In this document: positions 25,058 through 34,510 of the stretch, piece by piece | How positions within the stretch are numbered: the first letter of the stretch is position 1 | Layout of the letters: every line of letters begins with the position of its first letter | Assembly: GCA_019119045.1 (NCBI GenBank) | Contig: DWXS01000028.1 | Span: forward strand, 1 to 46,643 | DNA: 46,643 bases | Reading direction: 5' to 3' | Origin: Candidatus Mailhella merdavium | GTDB taxonomy: Bacteria; Desulfobacterota; Desulfovibrionia; Desulfovibrionales; Desulfovibrionaceae | Program-made: the position numbers and the translations under genes | The notes under the pieces: model-generated | Told to the model about the DNA's origin: nothing | Databases searched by the model: none | The model's input: the letters and a program-made list of their open reading frames with translations, nothing else

Positions 25058-26287
25058 ATGTCCCAATCCGCCGCCCTCCCCATACAGGATATTCTTGAGC
25101 GCGCCCATGCGTATCTGCCGGATATCTGCGCCTTTCTGCGGGATCTCATCCGTCTGCCCTCAACAAGCTGTCATGAAGAGGCCGTTGTCCGTCGTATTAT
25201 CGCAGAGATGCACAAGCTCGGGCATACTGCGGAAATCGACGGCATGGGCAACGCTCTGGGCTGGCTGGGAACAGGGCCGCGTCTGCTTGCCTACGACGCA
25301 CATATTGATACCGTAGGGCCGGGAGATCTGTCGAACTGGCATTTCAACCCCTATGAAGGCTTTGAAGATCAGGATCGCATCGGCGGTCTGGGAGCCTCGG
25401 ATCAGAGCGGCGGCATGGCCGCCATGCTTTATGGCGGTAAAATCATGCGTGATCTCGGACTGCTTCCGGAAGGCATGTCCGTCCTCATGGCCGGTACCGT
25501 ACAGGAAGAGGACTGCGACGGGCTGTGCTGGCAATATCTTATCCGCGACTTTCTTGCCGCCCGCGGTCTGCGGCCGGAAGCTGTTGTTTCCACAGAGCCA
25601 ACAAACGGAACCATCTGCCGCGGACACAGGGGACGCATGGAAATCAGGGTGGAAGTCCGGGGGCGTTCATGTCACGGTTCCGCGCCGGAACGAGGCGAAA
25701 ACGCCATCTTTGCCATGGCCCCCATCCTGATTGAACTGGAACGGCTTGCCGGAAACCTGGGCGACGATCCTTTTCTGGGCAAGGGCACACTTACGGTTTC
25801 GGAAATATTCTTCTCCTCGCCTTCCCGCTGCGCAGTAGCCGACGGATGCACAATTTCCCTGGATCGAAGGCTTACGGCAGGAGAAGACGCCGATTCCGCC
25901 CTGAACGAGATCAGGAATCTTCCCTCCGTCGCCCGCCTTGGAAAAAGAGCCTCCGTGAGCATGTACCGTTACGACAAAGCCTCCTGGACGGGTCTGCATT
26001 ATCCGGCAGAGTGTTTTTTTCCGGCATGGAGCATCCCGGAGGAACATCCTCTGTGCCGTGCGGCTCTTAGATGCCGGAACAATCTTTTTCCGAACGAAAA
26101 AGCCGTGCCGGGCAAATGGACCTTTTCCACCAATGCTGCAGCCATCGCGGGAATGTTCGGTATTCCGGTCATAGGCTTCGGGCCGGGCAGAGAAGAACAG
26201 GCCCACAGCCCGAACGAGCATACCTGGAAAAAGGATCTGGAACGCTGCGCGGCCTTCTATGCGCTCCTGCCCGCCATGCTGGCCTGA
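25058..26287 (+). CDS. M20 family hydrolase, YgeY type
   Basis: The 409-residue protein starts behind GGAGGA. It is an M20 zinc hydrolase: [12 protein letters not shown] carries the first metal His and the catalytic Asp, [13 protein letters not shown] the bridging Asp, TVQEEDCDG the Glu pair, and [20 protein letters not shown] the last His. The order and spacing, and the phrases [19 protein letters not shown] and [14 protein letters not shown], are those of the YgeY group, which is found near purine and selenium-linked catabolic genes. Its reaction has not been proved; amide or carbamoyl hydrolysis is likely. It forms an operon with the MFS gene. Confidence 0.88.
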   Translation: MSQSAALPIQDILERAHAYLPDICAFLRDLIRLPSTSCHEEAVVRRIIAEMHKLGHTAEIDGMGNALGWLGTGPRLLAYDAHIDTVGPGDLSNWHFNPYEGFEDQDRIGGLGASDQSGGMAAMLYGGKIMRDLGLLPEGMSVLMAGTVQEEDCDGLCWQYLIRDFLAARGLRPEAVVSTEPTNGTICRGHRGRMEIRVEVRGRSCHGSAPERGENAIFAMAPILIELERLAGNLGDDPFLGKGTLTVSEIFFSSPSRCAVADGCTISLDRRLTAGEDADSALNEIRNLPSVARLGKRASVSMYRYDKASWTGLHYPAECFFPAWSIPEEHPLCRAALRCRNNLFPNEKAVPGKWTFSTNAAAIAGMFGIPVIGFGPGREEQAHSPNEHTWKKDLERCAAFYALLPAMLA

Positions 26288-26721
26288 ACGCCTTGCGCCT
26301 CTGTCACAAATCTGCCCGAATCACGTTACCGGATCCGGCCAATCCTATTCGAAACAGCCGCCATACCTGTGCGGCACAATGCTGAACACGCTTTCCGCGC
26401 TCCTTCATACGGCAGGCTCTTCTGCGCCGACTGCAGGGAAGCCGCCCTTTCAGTATTTACAATACCCCACTGATTTTTGGTAGTTCCAGAATATGCCCAT
26501 TCGTTATGGACATATCTACGCTTTTTTAATCTTGGCATATACCGACCAATAATACGCATATACGAACAAAAAATCATAAAAACATTTTTTTTGGTATTTT
26601 TCCTTTTTCCCGACTAGCGTCCTTACAGGTAAAGGTCGGATACCTTTCGCCCTATGCTGTTATCTATTTTCATAGTTATTCCGACCAGTTTCAGCTTTCA
26701 TCCCGTTGCGAGGAGCATATT
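26288..26721. promoter_or_regulatory. Control region of the vor operon
   Basis: This gap of 430 bp has no gene. ATATGCCCAT and ATGGACATAT (26491-26515) form a near-perfect inverted repeat around TCGTT. Two copies of GCATATAC follow at 26535 and 26556, 21 bp apart (two helical turns), the second running into ACGAAC. The AT-rich 3' part has runs of A and T. These may be sites for the IclR-type regulator encoded at 37593, but that is inference. No sigma-54 promoter is seen. Confidence 0.45.
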
Positions 26722-26943
26722 ATGGGGGAAACAACCAAAAAAGGCCGCATGATTCAGCACCTTGAGCGCTGCAAGGAATGCGGTTACTGCGTGCAGAACT
26801 GCCCGTCCGGAGCGCTTTCCTTCTCCGATGTCTATAACCAGAAAGGTTACCGCTGCGTGGCCATCGACCACGACAAATGCACCCGCTGCACCGTGTGCAT
26901 AACGGTATGCCCCGACTATGTTTACGAAAAAGTGGAGGACTGA
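26722..26943 (+). CDS. vorD: 2x[4Fe-4S] ferredoxin subunit of 2-oxoacid:ferredoxin oxidoreductase (delta)
   Basis: This 73-residue protein has two typical cluster motifs: CKECGYCVQNCPSGAL and CTRCTVCITVCPDYVY, each with Cys-X2-Cys-X2-Cys-X3-Cys. It starts at ATG 26722 behind GAGGAG. It is the electron-transfer subunit of the complex encoded by the next three genes, passing electrons from the TPP site towards external ferredoxin. It lies 5 bp before the alpha gene. The Vor or Kor naming is by analogy with complexes of the same subunit order. Confidence 0.9.
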   Translation: MGETTKKGRMIQHLERCKECGYCVQNCPSGALSFSDVYNQKGYRCVAIDHDKCTRCTVCITVCPDYVYEKVED

Positions 26944-26948
26944 TCGCT

Positions 26949-27986
26949 ATGGCCTGCGTTCTCATGAAAGGCAATGACGCATTGTCGGAAGCCGCTGTCC
27001 GGGCTGGTTGCCGTTTCTTCGGCGGATATCCGATCACGCCCCAGAGTGAAATTCTTGAATATCTTTCCTGGCGTCTGCCCGAAGTGGGCGGCACCTTCAT
27101 TCAGGCCGAATCGGAGCTGGCCGGCATCAATATGGTGTACGGTGCGGCTGCCGCCGGCATGCGTGCCCTGACCACATCCTCCGGACCGGGCTTCAGCCTG
27201 CTTCAGGAAGGCATTTCCTACATCACGTCCGCAGAACTGCCCGCGGTATTTGTCGATGTGCAGCGTTACGGTTCGGGTCTGGGCGATATTTTCCAGGCGC
27301 AGGGCGACTATTTTCTCGCAACCGGTTCCGGAGGACACGGCGATTCCCGCCTGCTGGTGCTTGCGCCTGCCTCCGTGCAGGAAAGCGTCGATCTCATATG
27401 TCTGGCCTTCGACAAGGCGGAGGAATACCGCAATCCCTGCCTCATACTTTCCGACGCCTCCATCGCGCAGATGATGGAACCTGTCGAGCTGCCGGAAATG
27501 AAGGAAGTGAATCTCGATCATCCCTGGGCCGCAAAGGGCAAGCATGGCGGAGACTTCAAGCGCATCACCTCCACCATGTATTATATCAAGGATTTTGATA
27601 CCTATATCAAGGCAAAATACGATCGCATGATCGAAAACGAACAGCGTTGGGAATCCGTGCAGACTGCGGATGCGGATGTTGTTCTGGTAGCCTACGGCAT
27701 CAGCTCGCGCATCTGCAAGGAAGCCGTGTACTTTGCCCGCAAGCAGGGAATCCGTCTCGGCCTGCTGCGTCCCATCAGTCTGTTCCCCTTCCCCGTCAAG
27801 GGCTTTGCGGAAGTGAATCCCGACGTCAAAGCATATCTCACCGTAGAAATGAGCGCGCTGCCGCAAATCGAACGGGACGTGAAAATCGCCTGCGGACAAA
27901 AGGTACCGGTAGAGCATTTCCTCGGCGGCATGCATATTCCGGAATATACCACCATCATAGAGAAAGCGGTTTCTCTTCTCAAATAG
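26949..27986 (+). CDS. vorB: 2-oxoacid:ferredoxin oxidoreductase alpha subunit (VorB type)
   Basis: The 345-residue protein starts at ATG 26949 just after the ferredoxin gene. The start MACVLMKGNDALSEAAVRAGCRFFGGYPITPQSEILEYLS is the mark of the VorB/KorA group, with the GYPITPQSEI motif that meets the pyrimidine domain. QAESELAGINMVYGAAAAGMRALTTSSGPG follows, as in all members. It acts with beta, gamma and delta subunits to convert a 2-oxoacid and CoA into acyl-CoA and CO2. The sequence is closest in style to subunits named for branched-chain 2-oxoacids, but the substrate cannot be fixed. Confidence 0.9.
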   Translation: MACVLMKGNDALSEAAVRAGCRFFGGYPITPQSEILEYLSWRLPEVGGTFIQAESELAGINMVYGAAAAGMRALTTSSGPGFSLLQEGISYITSAELPAVFVDVQRYGSGLGDIFQAQGDYFLATGSGGHGDSRLLVLAPASVQESVDLICLAFDKAEEYRNPCLILSDASIAQMMEPVELPEMKEVNLDHPWAAKGKHGGDFKRITSTMYYIKDFDTYIKAKYDRMIENEQRWESVQTADADVVLVAYGISSRICKEAVYFARKQGIRLGLLRPISLFPFPVKGFAEVNPDVKAYLTVEMSALPQIERDVKIACGQKVPVEHFLGGMHIPEYTTIIEKAVSLLK

Positions 27987-27996
27987 GAGCGGCATC

Positions 27997-28740
27997 ATGG
28001 CGGAAAGAAGAATTTCCAAACTCCTTGTGGAGAACAACAAGTTCTGCCCCGGCTGCGGACACGGGATCATCAACCGTGTGCTGGCCGATACTCTTGACGA
28101 AATGAATCTTTCGGAAAAGACCGTGGGCGCACTGGCTGTGGGATGCGGCTGTCTGATGATGGACACCTTCGGCATCGACTGGGTACAGGCTCCGCACGGC
28201 CGTGCGGCGGCTGTGGCCACAGGCATCAAGCGCGCACGCCCCGAATGCTGCGTCATCAGCTATCAGGGCGACGGCGACGCTCTTGCCATCGGATTTTCCG
28301 AAACCATGTACGCGGGTATCCGCAACGAAAACATCACGGTCATCATCGTCAATAACGGAATCTACGGCATGACCGGCGGCCAGATGTCTCCGACGACCCT
28401 GCCCGAACAGAAAACAGCCACGTCTCCGAAAGGACGCGACGTTGCCCTGACCGGTATGCCGGTGAACGTCATCGACTTTCTGAAGGAACGCAAGGTTGCC
28501 TATCTTGCCCGCGGAGCGGTTTCTTCCGTGAAAAACATCAACACGCTGAAACGCTATATCCGCACGGGTCTGGAAAACCAGATGAACGGCAAGGGATATT
28601 CTCTCATCGAAGTGCTTTCTCCCTGCCCGACCAACTGGCACATGACGCCGGAAGCGAGCATGGCCCACATCAATTCCGCAGTGGAAAACTTCTATCCTCT
28701 CGGGGAATTCATAAAAGACGGAGAGAGAGTCAATGCATAG
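27997..28740 (+). CDS. vorA: 2-oxoacid:ferredoxin oxidoreductase beta subunit, TPP-binding
   Basis: The 247-residue subunit binds thiamine diphosphate: CPGCGHG near the start and the GDGDALAIGFSETMYAGIRNENITVIIVNNGIYGMTGGQMSPT stretch give the GDG...NN cofactor motif with its metal site. It starts 10 bp after the alpha gene behind AGGAG, and overlaps the gamma gene by 8 bp. A cysteine-poor beta subunit of this size depends on the separate ferredoxin subunit for electron transfer, in line with the vorD gene. Confidence 0.9.
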   Translation: MAERRISKLLVENNKFCPGCGHGIINRVLADTLDEMNLSEKTVGALAVGCGCLMMDTFGIDWVQAPHGRAAAVATGIKRARPECCVISYQGDGDALAIGFSETMYAGIRNENITVIIVNNGIYGMTGGQMSPTTLPEQKTATSPKGRDVALTGMPVNVIDFLKERKVAYLARGAVSSVKNINTLKRYIRTGLENQMNGKGYSLIEVLSPCPTNWHMTPEASMAHINSAVENFYPLGEFIKDGERVNA

Positions 28741-29263
28741 TATCATTTGCGCCGGTTACGGGGGACAGGGCGTCCTGACGCAGGGGCTCATCCTCGCCAA
28801 CGTCTCCATGGAAGCAGGAAAGAAACTGACCTGGGTTCCCTCCTACGGTTCCGAAATGCGCGGCGGAACGGCAAGCTGCCGCCTGCGCATCAGCGACGAC
28901 GAAATTCTGAACCCCTACTTCAGCCGTATGACCACGCTCATTGCCATGAACAATGAATCGGTGGACATGTTTGAAAGCCAGATCGAAGAAGGCGGCATTC
29001 TGGTTGCCAATACCAGCATAGTCCGCGACCGGGAATTCCGGCCCGATCTGCGCGTGATCCGCGTGCCCGCCACGGAAATTTCCCAGGAAAAGAAAAATCC
29101 CCGCGGAGCGAATATCGTCATGCTGGGAGCCTCTGTAGCCGCCATGGGAATCTGCCCAGTGGAACAGTTTGCAGACGGCATCGACGCCTATTTTGCCAAA
29201 AAGGGCAAGAACAATCCTCTGAACCGCGAGTGTTTCATGGCCGGAGCCGCGCTGGCCGGCTAA
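28733..29263 (+). CDS. vorC: 2-oxoacid:ferredoxin oxidoreductase gamma subunit
   Basis: The 176-residue subunit begins IICAGYGGQGVLTQGLILANVSMEAGK, the conserved glycine-rich start of gamma subunits, and has SYGSEMRGGTASCRLRIS, which contacts CoA. It closes the four-gene set. The start overlaps the beta gene, so the genes are translationally coupled. A GC hairpin (GCCGCTG/CAGCGGC at 29280-29299) without a T-run follows before the acyl-CoA synthetase gene, so partial read-through is likely. Confidence 0.9.
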   Translation: MHSIICAGYGGQGVLTQGLILANVSMEAGKKLTWVPSYGSEMRGGTASCRLRISDDEILNPYFSRMTTLIAMNNESVDMFESQIEEGGILVANTSIVRDREFRPDLRVIRVPATEISQEKKNPRGANIVMLGASVAAMGICPVEQFADGIDAYFAKKGKNNPLNRECFMAGAALAG

Positions 29264-29378
29264 CCGCGTTGGAGACCTGGCCGCTGCCCCCTCAGCGGCT
29301 CCACATCAGAGCAGGCCGCGTATTCGCTGCGGCGTAAGAGGGAAAGCGCCATTGCGCTCCCTGCGGAGGAATATATTC

Positions 29379-31475
29379 ATGGACTTGAAAAAACTGCTGG
29401 CGCCCAGAACTGTGGCCATTGTCGGGGCCAGCGAAAAGGAAGGTTTCGGCGGCGATACCTGCCGCAACGTCATGGCCTATGCCGATAAGGACAGGGTCTA
29501 CTTCATCAATCCGAAGCGGGAAACTGTCTTCGGAAAAAAATGCTGGCCCACGCTGGATTCTCTGCCGGAAGACATCGATCTGGTGGTTATCTGCACGCCG
29601 CAGAAAACTGTCGAGGATCTTCTGCGTCAGGCTGCGGCCAAAGGTGCGCGGGGCGCGGTCGTCTACGCCAGCGGATATTCGGAAGTCGGAACACCTGAAG
29701 GCAAAGCGGCGACAGAAAGCCTGCGCGCTCTGTGCAAGGAGCTGGATATTGCGCTCATGGGGCCCAACTGCGCGGGCTTCATGAATTATATCGACAAGGT
29801 TTCCGCCTTCGCCTTCATATCAGAAGAACGGGACAGAACCGGTTCCATCGGTATTGTTTCCCAGAGCGGCCAGCTCTGTCTTTCTCTCATGGACAGCCCG
29901 GCCACCGGTTTTTCCTATTCCATCTCTGCGGGCAACTGCACCGTGGTGAGCATGGAAGATTACCTTCAGTATCTTGTGGATGACGAACACACCCGGGTCA
30001 TAGGCCTGTATATGGAAGGCGCCACCCAGCCGGAAAAATTCGTCAGCGCACTGCGCGCAGCCGCGCTGAAGCGCAAACCCGTGGTCGTCCTCAAGACCGG
30101 ACGGAGCGAAAAAGGAAGCAGGGTTGCCGCCTCTCATACCGGTTCGCTCTCCGGAGCGGATCGCATGTATGACGCCATGTTCAAAAAATTCAGCGTCATC
30201 CGTGTTCGCGATCTGGAAGAACTGCTGGCGACAACCCAGCTCTTTGCCACCTTGCCGGCACTGCCGCAAAGCACCGGTTTTGCTTCCATCAATCTTTCCG
30301 GCGGAGAAACCGGCATGTGTGCCGACGTGGGGGATATGGAAGGCATCGAATATCCCGACTTCAGTCCGGAAACCATAGCCAGGCTGAAGGAACTCCTGCC
30401 CGGCTACGCCAGCCCGGCCAACCCTCTGGATACTACGGCCACCATTTCCTACGACGCGGATGTTTATGCCAGCGTACTTCAGACCGTCATGGACGATCCC
30501 TCCGTGGGCATGGTGGTGCTGGGATACACGCTGCTGCATGAAATCGCGGATCCGGCCATTATCTACATGACGGAAGGCATTGAAAAGGTCGCCGCCGGCG
30601 GTCGCATGAAACCGACGGCCATGCTGCCCTTTGTGGAAAGCACGCGCAATCCCACCTATGCGACCCGTCTGGCAAAAGCGGGAGTCCCCGTATTGCCGCC
30701 CCCGCTGTACGCCTTCCCGGCTCTGCGCCATCTGCGAGATTTTATCCGGTACAAGCCGGAAGAACACACGCTGGATATGGCCATTCCCGCTCCTGCCGGA
30801 AAAAAAGAACACCGCACGCTGTCCGAATTTGCCAGCGCTTCCATTCTGAAGGAATATGGCGTCCCCACACCGGAGGGCGGAGTCGCAAAGAATGCGGATG
30901 AAGCCGTGGCCCTTGCCGAAAAGGCGGGATATCCCGTAGCCATGAAGATATCTTCCGCAGACATTCCCCATAAGTCGGATATGGGCGGCGTACGTCTGGG
31001 AATCCGGAACGCGGACGAAGTACGCGAAGCCTTTGCTCTGATTATGGATAATGCCGCAAAAAATGCCCCCGGTGCGGATATCGACGGCATCTACGTTCAG
31101 AAAATGCTGGCCCCGGCAGGCATGGAAGTCATTATCGGCGTCAACAACGATCCTCAGTTCGGCCCCGCCGTTCTGGTAGGCCTTGGCGGCATTTTCGTGG
31201 AAATTTTCCGCGACACGGCGCTGCTTCCCGCGCCGTTCGGCGAAGCCGAGGCCATGGCCATGCTGGAAAGTCTGAAAGCTGCCCCCCTGTTCAAGGGATA
31301 TCGCGGCAAGGCTCCGCTGGACATGGAAGCTCTGGCCCGCATGGTGGCAAACGTATCCCGCCTTGCTGCCGAAAAGCGGGATGAAATCGCGGAACTCGAT
31401 ATCAACCCCGTGTTCGTCTACGAAAAAGGTCAGGGAGTCCGCGCGGCGGATGCCCTTGCCGTTCTCAAAGCATAG
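29379..31475 (+). CDS. Acyl-CoA synthetase (ADP-forming), fused alpha-beta
   Basis: The 698-residue enzyme starts at ATG 29379 behind GGAGGA. It makes ATP from acyl-CoA, ADP and phosphate. The CoA-binding Rossmann domain leads (VAIVGASEKEGFGG), the succinyl-CoA-synthetase-like part has the phospho-histidine motif ASHTGSLSGADR (about residue 252), and the ATP-grasp half follows from about residue 485 (EYGVPTPEGGVA, KISSADIPHKSDMGGVRLG). The single-chain order and length are standard for ACD enzymes of anaerobes. Its place behind the oxoacid:ferredoxin genes makes it the probable energy-conserving step of the same pathway, turning the acyl-CoA into a free acid. Confidence 0.93.
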   Translation: MDLKKLLAPRTVAIVGASEKEGFGGDTCRNVMAYADKDRVYFINPKRETVFGKKCWPTLDSLPEDIDLVVICTPQKTVEDLLRQAAAKGARGAVVYASGYSEVGTPEGKAATESLRALCKELDIALMGPNCAGFMNYIDKVSAFAFISEERDRTGSIGIVSQSGQLCLSLMDSPATGFSYSISAGNCTVVSMEDYLQYLVDDEHTRVIGLYMEGATQPEKFVSALRAAALKRKPVVVLKTGRSEKGSRVAASHTGSLSGADRMYDAMFKKFSVIRVRDLEELLATTQLFATLPALPQSTGFASINLSGGETGMCADVGDMEGIEYPDFSPETIARLKELLPGYASPANPLDTTATISYDADVYASVLQTVMDDPSVGMVVLGYTLLHEIADPAIIYMTEGIEKVAAGGRMKPTAMLPFVESTRNPTYATRLAKAGVPVLPPPLYAFPALRHLRDFIRYKPEEHTLDMAIPAPAGKKEHRTLSEFASASILKEYGVPTPEGGVAKNADEAVALAEKAGYPVAMKISSADIPHKSDMGGVRLGIRNADEVREAFALIMDNAAKNAPGADIDGIYVQKMLAPAGMEVIIGVNNDPQFGPAVLVGLGGIFVEIFRDTALLPAPFGEAEAMAMLESLKAAPLFKGYRGKAPLDMEALARMVANVSRLAAEKRDEIAELDINPVFVYEKGQGVRAADALAVLKA

Positions 31476-31509
31476 CATCCTTCTTAAAACGGACGCTCCC
31501 TCAACAGCA

Positions 31510-31539
31510 GACCGGAGCGGATCATTATCCGCTCCGGTC
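31510..31539 (+). terminator. Strong hairpin without T-run after the acyl-CoA synthetase gene
   Basis: Twelve perfect pairs (arms GACCGGAGCGGA and TCCGCTCCGGTC) around six bases, 35 bp past the stop. There is no T-run, so it may be a processing or partial-stop element in an operon that continues to the BCCT gene. A palindrome CCTTCCCGGGAAGG (31622-31635) lies further on. Confidence 0.45.
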
Positions 31540-31673
31540 AGGTATGCCCCTCGTCGGGGACATCCCTGAAGACAATATTTCTCTCCTTCATATCTTCATT
31601 TTGAATCCCCCGTCGGAACGCCCTTCCCGGGAAGGAAGCACCCGGTTCGCGTCCGGCGCGCAGAGGAAGCGCC

Positions 31674-33215
31674 ATGGACTTTAAAAATATCGAACACAGA
31701 GTGTTTCTTCCTTCCGTGGGAGTTTTGCTCTGTGTCATCATACCCATTTATCTGTGGCCGACACAAAGCGAAGAACTCATAAACGCGGCCTTTTCCTTCT
31801 GTACACATGAGTTCGGCTGGCTTTACATGCTCACATGTATTGCCTGGTTCGCATTTATTGTGTGGGTCAGTATGGGAAAACGCGGGGAAACCCTGTTTGG
31901 TTCCCCCGATGAAAAACCGGAATACGGAAACTTTGCCTGGATCTCCATGCTCTTTACCTCCGGCGTAGGCACGAGCATCATCATCCTCGGCTTTCTGGAA
32001 CCCATCTACTATGTGACCACGCCGCCCTTTCATCTGGAGCCGTTCAGTCGGGAATCCTACGAATTTGCCCATATGTACGGACAGTTCCACTGGGGGCTCA
32101 GCGCATGGGCCTTTTATTCCCCGGCCATTGTGGCCGTGGGGCATACCATTTTCAACCGCAAAAAAAATGTCCTCTGCCTAAGTTCCGCCTGCGAGCCGGG
32201 CTTTTCCCACAGCGGCAGGGGCGTTGTAAAACATCTTATTGATGTTCTTGTCGCCTTCGGCATCATCGGCTCCATTTCCACCTCCCTCGGGCTTGGCACG
32301 CCCGTCATCGGCGCCATCGGCGAATATGTGTTCTCCATTCCTCCGGGATACGACCAGATCATCAAGATCATCGTGCTGCTGATCTGGATGTGCCTGTTCA
32401 GCGCAAGTCTGTTTCAGGGGCTGGATAAGGGGCTGAAAAGATTCAGCAGCATTAATGTCTGGATGGCCCTTGCCTTCATGGTTCTTATTTTCCTTTACGG
32501 GCCCAGTGTCCAGATGATCAAGATGGAGATCAACTCTCTCGGACTCTATATGCAGAATTTCGTCCGGCTCAATACCTGGATGGATCCTTTCGCTTCTTCC
32601 GAATTTGTTGAAAACTGGACGATCTTCTACTGGGGCTGGTGGATTGCCTTCATGCCCATGATGGGGCTGTTTGTCGCCCGCATTTCGCGCGGACGCTCGA
32701 TTCGTTCCGTCGTCTGGGGTCAGATGTTCTGGGGTTCGCTGGGTTGTGCCTTCAGTTTCGCCGTGTTCGGCGGCTATGCGCTGTATCTTCAGCAAAGCGG
32801 ACAGGTCGATGTCTCCTCCATACTGCACGGTTCCGGGCAGACCAGCGCCATGCTGGCCATTCTGAAAACGCTGCCCTTCCACCGTGTGGTCATGCTGTTT
32901 CTGTGTCTGCTCTGCTTCATCTATCTCACGACCACCATCGACTCGTGCGCGTACGTACTGGCCTCAATCACCACCAGGAAGCTGGCGGCAAATGAGCAGC
33001 CTGCACGCTGGAACCGTATTCTCTGGGGCGGGCTGTTCTGCCTGCTTTCCTTCGGATTGATGCAGATCGGAGGCCTTAAAGCCGTACAGACGCTGTCCAT
33101 TGTCACCGGTCTGCCGCTCGTCGCCGTTGTTTTCATCCTGATTCGTTCCGTAAGCGTCATGCTGAAACAGGACAAGCCCAGAGGAGGCAAGCGGGAGCGT
33201 CTCCCCGCACCCTGA
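31674..33215 (+). CDS. BCCT family transporter, copy 2
   Basis: The 513-residue protein starts at ATG 31674 behind GAGGAAG. It has twelve hydrophobic segments and the signatures HMYGQFHWGLSAWAFYS and NWTIFYWGWWIAFMPMMGLFVARISRGRSIRSV. Compared with copy 1 (17145) it keeps more of the tryptophan box (WGWW), with Phe at the third position. Both lack long regulatory tails. It lies between the ADP-forming synthetase and an M20 hydrolase and so probably brings in the substrate of the pathway, possibly a zwitterionic N-substituted amino acid. That substrate is inference only. Confidence 0.92.
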   Translation: MDFKNIEHRVFLPSVGVLLCVIIPIYLWPTQSEELINAAFSFCTHEFGWLYMLTCIAWFAFIVWVSMGKRGETLFGSPDEKPEYGNFAWISMLFTSGVGTSIIILGFLEPIYYVTTPPFHLEPFSRESYEFAHMYGQFHWGLSAWAFYSPAIVAVGHTIFNRKKNVLCLSSACEPGFSHSGRGVVKHLIDVLVAFGIIGSISTSLGLGTPVIGAIGEYVFSIPPGYDQIIKIIVLLIWMCLFSASLFQGLDKGLKRFSSINVWMALAFMVLIFLYGPSVQMIKMEINSLGLYMQNFVRLNTWMDPFASSEFVENWTIFYWGWWIAFMPMMGLFVARISRGRSIRSVVWGQMFWGSLGCAFSFAVFGGYALYLQQSGQVDVSSILHGSGQTSAMLAILKTLPFHRVVMLFLCLLCFIYLTTTIDSCAYVLASITTRKLAANEQPARWNRILWGGLFCLLSFGLMQIGGLKAVQTLSIVTGLPLVAVVFILIRSVSVMLKQDKPRGGKRERLPAP

Positions 33216-33243
33216 AGCCTTTCCTCTACAACAGGAAAACACC

Positions 33244-34455
33244 ATGTACCATCTGGACGAAAAACTACAGGATTATATACACCACAATTATGAACTGTGC
33301 CGGGAACATGCCGACTACATCACCGATCACCCTGAATGCGGCGGGCAGGAAGTTCTGGCATGTCAACGCTATGCGGAAATTCTGCGAACATATGGTTATG
33401 AAGTTGAAAGCCCGTACAAAGGAGTCCCCCACTCCTTCCGGGCAGTAAAAAAAGAACGTTCGGGGCGGGATATGCCGCGCGCACTTCTCATGTGCGAATA
33501 CGACGCTCTGCCCGAAATAGGACATGCCTGCGGTCACTCCCTCAGCGGAAGCGCAAGTCTGCTGGCCGGTCTTGCGCTGAACGAAGCCTATCCGGATCTG
33601 CCGCTGCGCGTGGATATCATGGGAACCCCCGGGGAGGAATTCCCCGGGGGAAAAGCCATGCTGGCGGAAGCCGGTGCCTTTGAAGGTTATGAATTTGCCG
33701 CTATGGCTCATATGTTTGACGCAAATGCCGCACAGTTCAATGTGCTTGCCTGCAACGACCGTCAGATCTGCTTCCGTGGAAAGGCTGCTCACGCTTCCTC
33801 AAATCCCGCCGACGGACGCAATGCGCTCAATGCGGCCCGTCTGTTCATGGACGCCATGGATATGCTGCGGCAGCACATGCCTTCCCAATCCCAGTTTCAC
33901 GGTATCGTGACAAAGGGAGGAGAATTACCGAGCATTGTACCGGATGACGTGCGACTTGATTTTTATTTCCGCGCCCGCACTCTAAAAGATCTCTGCCTCC
34001 TCAATGAAACGGCGGAGCGTTGTGTCCGTGCGGCTGCTCTGGCTATGGACTGTGAAGGCGAATACAGCCAGCGTTATCTGACATATGCGGATTTGAGCAA
34101 CCCTCCGGCAGCCGCTCAGCTTATCGGAGAAATTTTCGACGCAATGGGAGAAAAAGTATCCGTTTTTCAGGAACCGCAAGGCTCCACGGATGCGGGCAAT
34201 GTCGATCAGCTCATTCCGGTCTTTCATCCCCTCGTGAGTATCAGTGGAGGAAAAAAACAAGCTCTTCATGATCGTGCATTCGCCGCACTTGCCAAATCGG
34301 AAAACGGATATCGCGGCATGTTTAATGCCGGAATTCTTCTGGGAAACCTGATTCTCCGCCTTGTTCGGGAACCGGAAAAACTTGAAGCCGTACAACGCTG
34401 GCATAGGGAATACCGAAAAAACAGTTCCCCGCATCTCTCTTCTTCTCCTGCCTGA
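33244..34455 (+). CDS. M20 family amidohydrolase or dipeptidase (AbgB/PM20D2-like)
   Basis: The 403-residue protein starts at ATG 33244, 28 bp after the BCCT gene, behind CAGGAAA. Its metal-site motifs follow the aminoacylase/AbgB pattern: MCEYDALPEIGHACGHSLSG, GTPGEEFPGGKAMLAEAG, MAHMFDANAAQ, CFRGKAAHASSNPADGRNALNAARL and SIVPDDVRLDFYFRA. Related enzymes release an amino acid from an N-acyl or dipeptide form. With the BCCT carrier, this would give a free amino acid to the dehydrogenase encoded next. The stop codon lies inside the 5' arm of the 27-bp inverted repeat that ends the operon. Confidence 0.88.
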   Translation: MYHLDEKLQDYIHHNYELCREHADYITDHPECGGQEVLACQRYAEILRTYGYEVESPYKGVPHSFRAVKKERSGRDMPRALLMCEYDALPEIGHACGHSLSGSASLLAGLALNEAYPDLPLRVDIMGTPGEEFPGGKAMLAEAGAFEGYEFAAMAHMFDANAAQFNVLACNDRQICFRGKAAHASSNPADGRNALNAARLFMDAMDMLRQHMPSQSQFHGIVTKGGELPSIVPDDVRLDFYFRARTLKDLCLLNETAERCVRAAALAMDCEGEYSQRYLTYADLSNPPAAAQLIGEIFDAMGEKVSVFQEPQGSTDAGNVDQLIPVFHPLVSISGGKKQALHDRAFAALAKSENGYRGMFNAGILLGNLILRLVREPEKLEAVQRWHREYRKNSSPHLSSSPA

Positions 34456-34510
34456 AAAACAGTCTGCCCCGTGGCGTGACGGTACGCCACGGGGCAGACT
34501 GTTTTTCAGG
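34451..34510. terminator. 27-bp perfect inverted repeat, bidirectional terminator
   Basis: The arms 34451-34477 and 34484-34510 are exact inverted copies around GACGGT. The 5' arm contains AAAAA and the 3' arm TTTTT, so the hairpin can act in both directions. It overlaps the last codons of the M20 gene. Confidence 0.9.
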
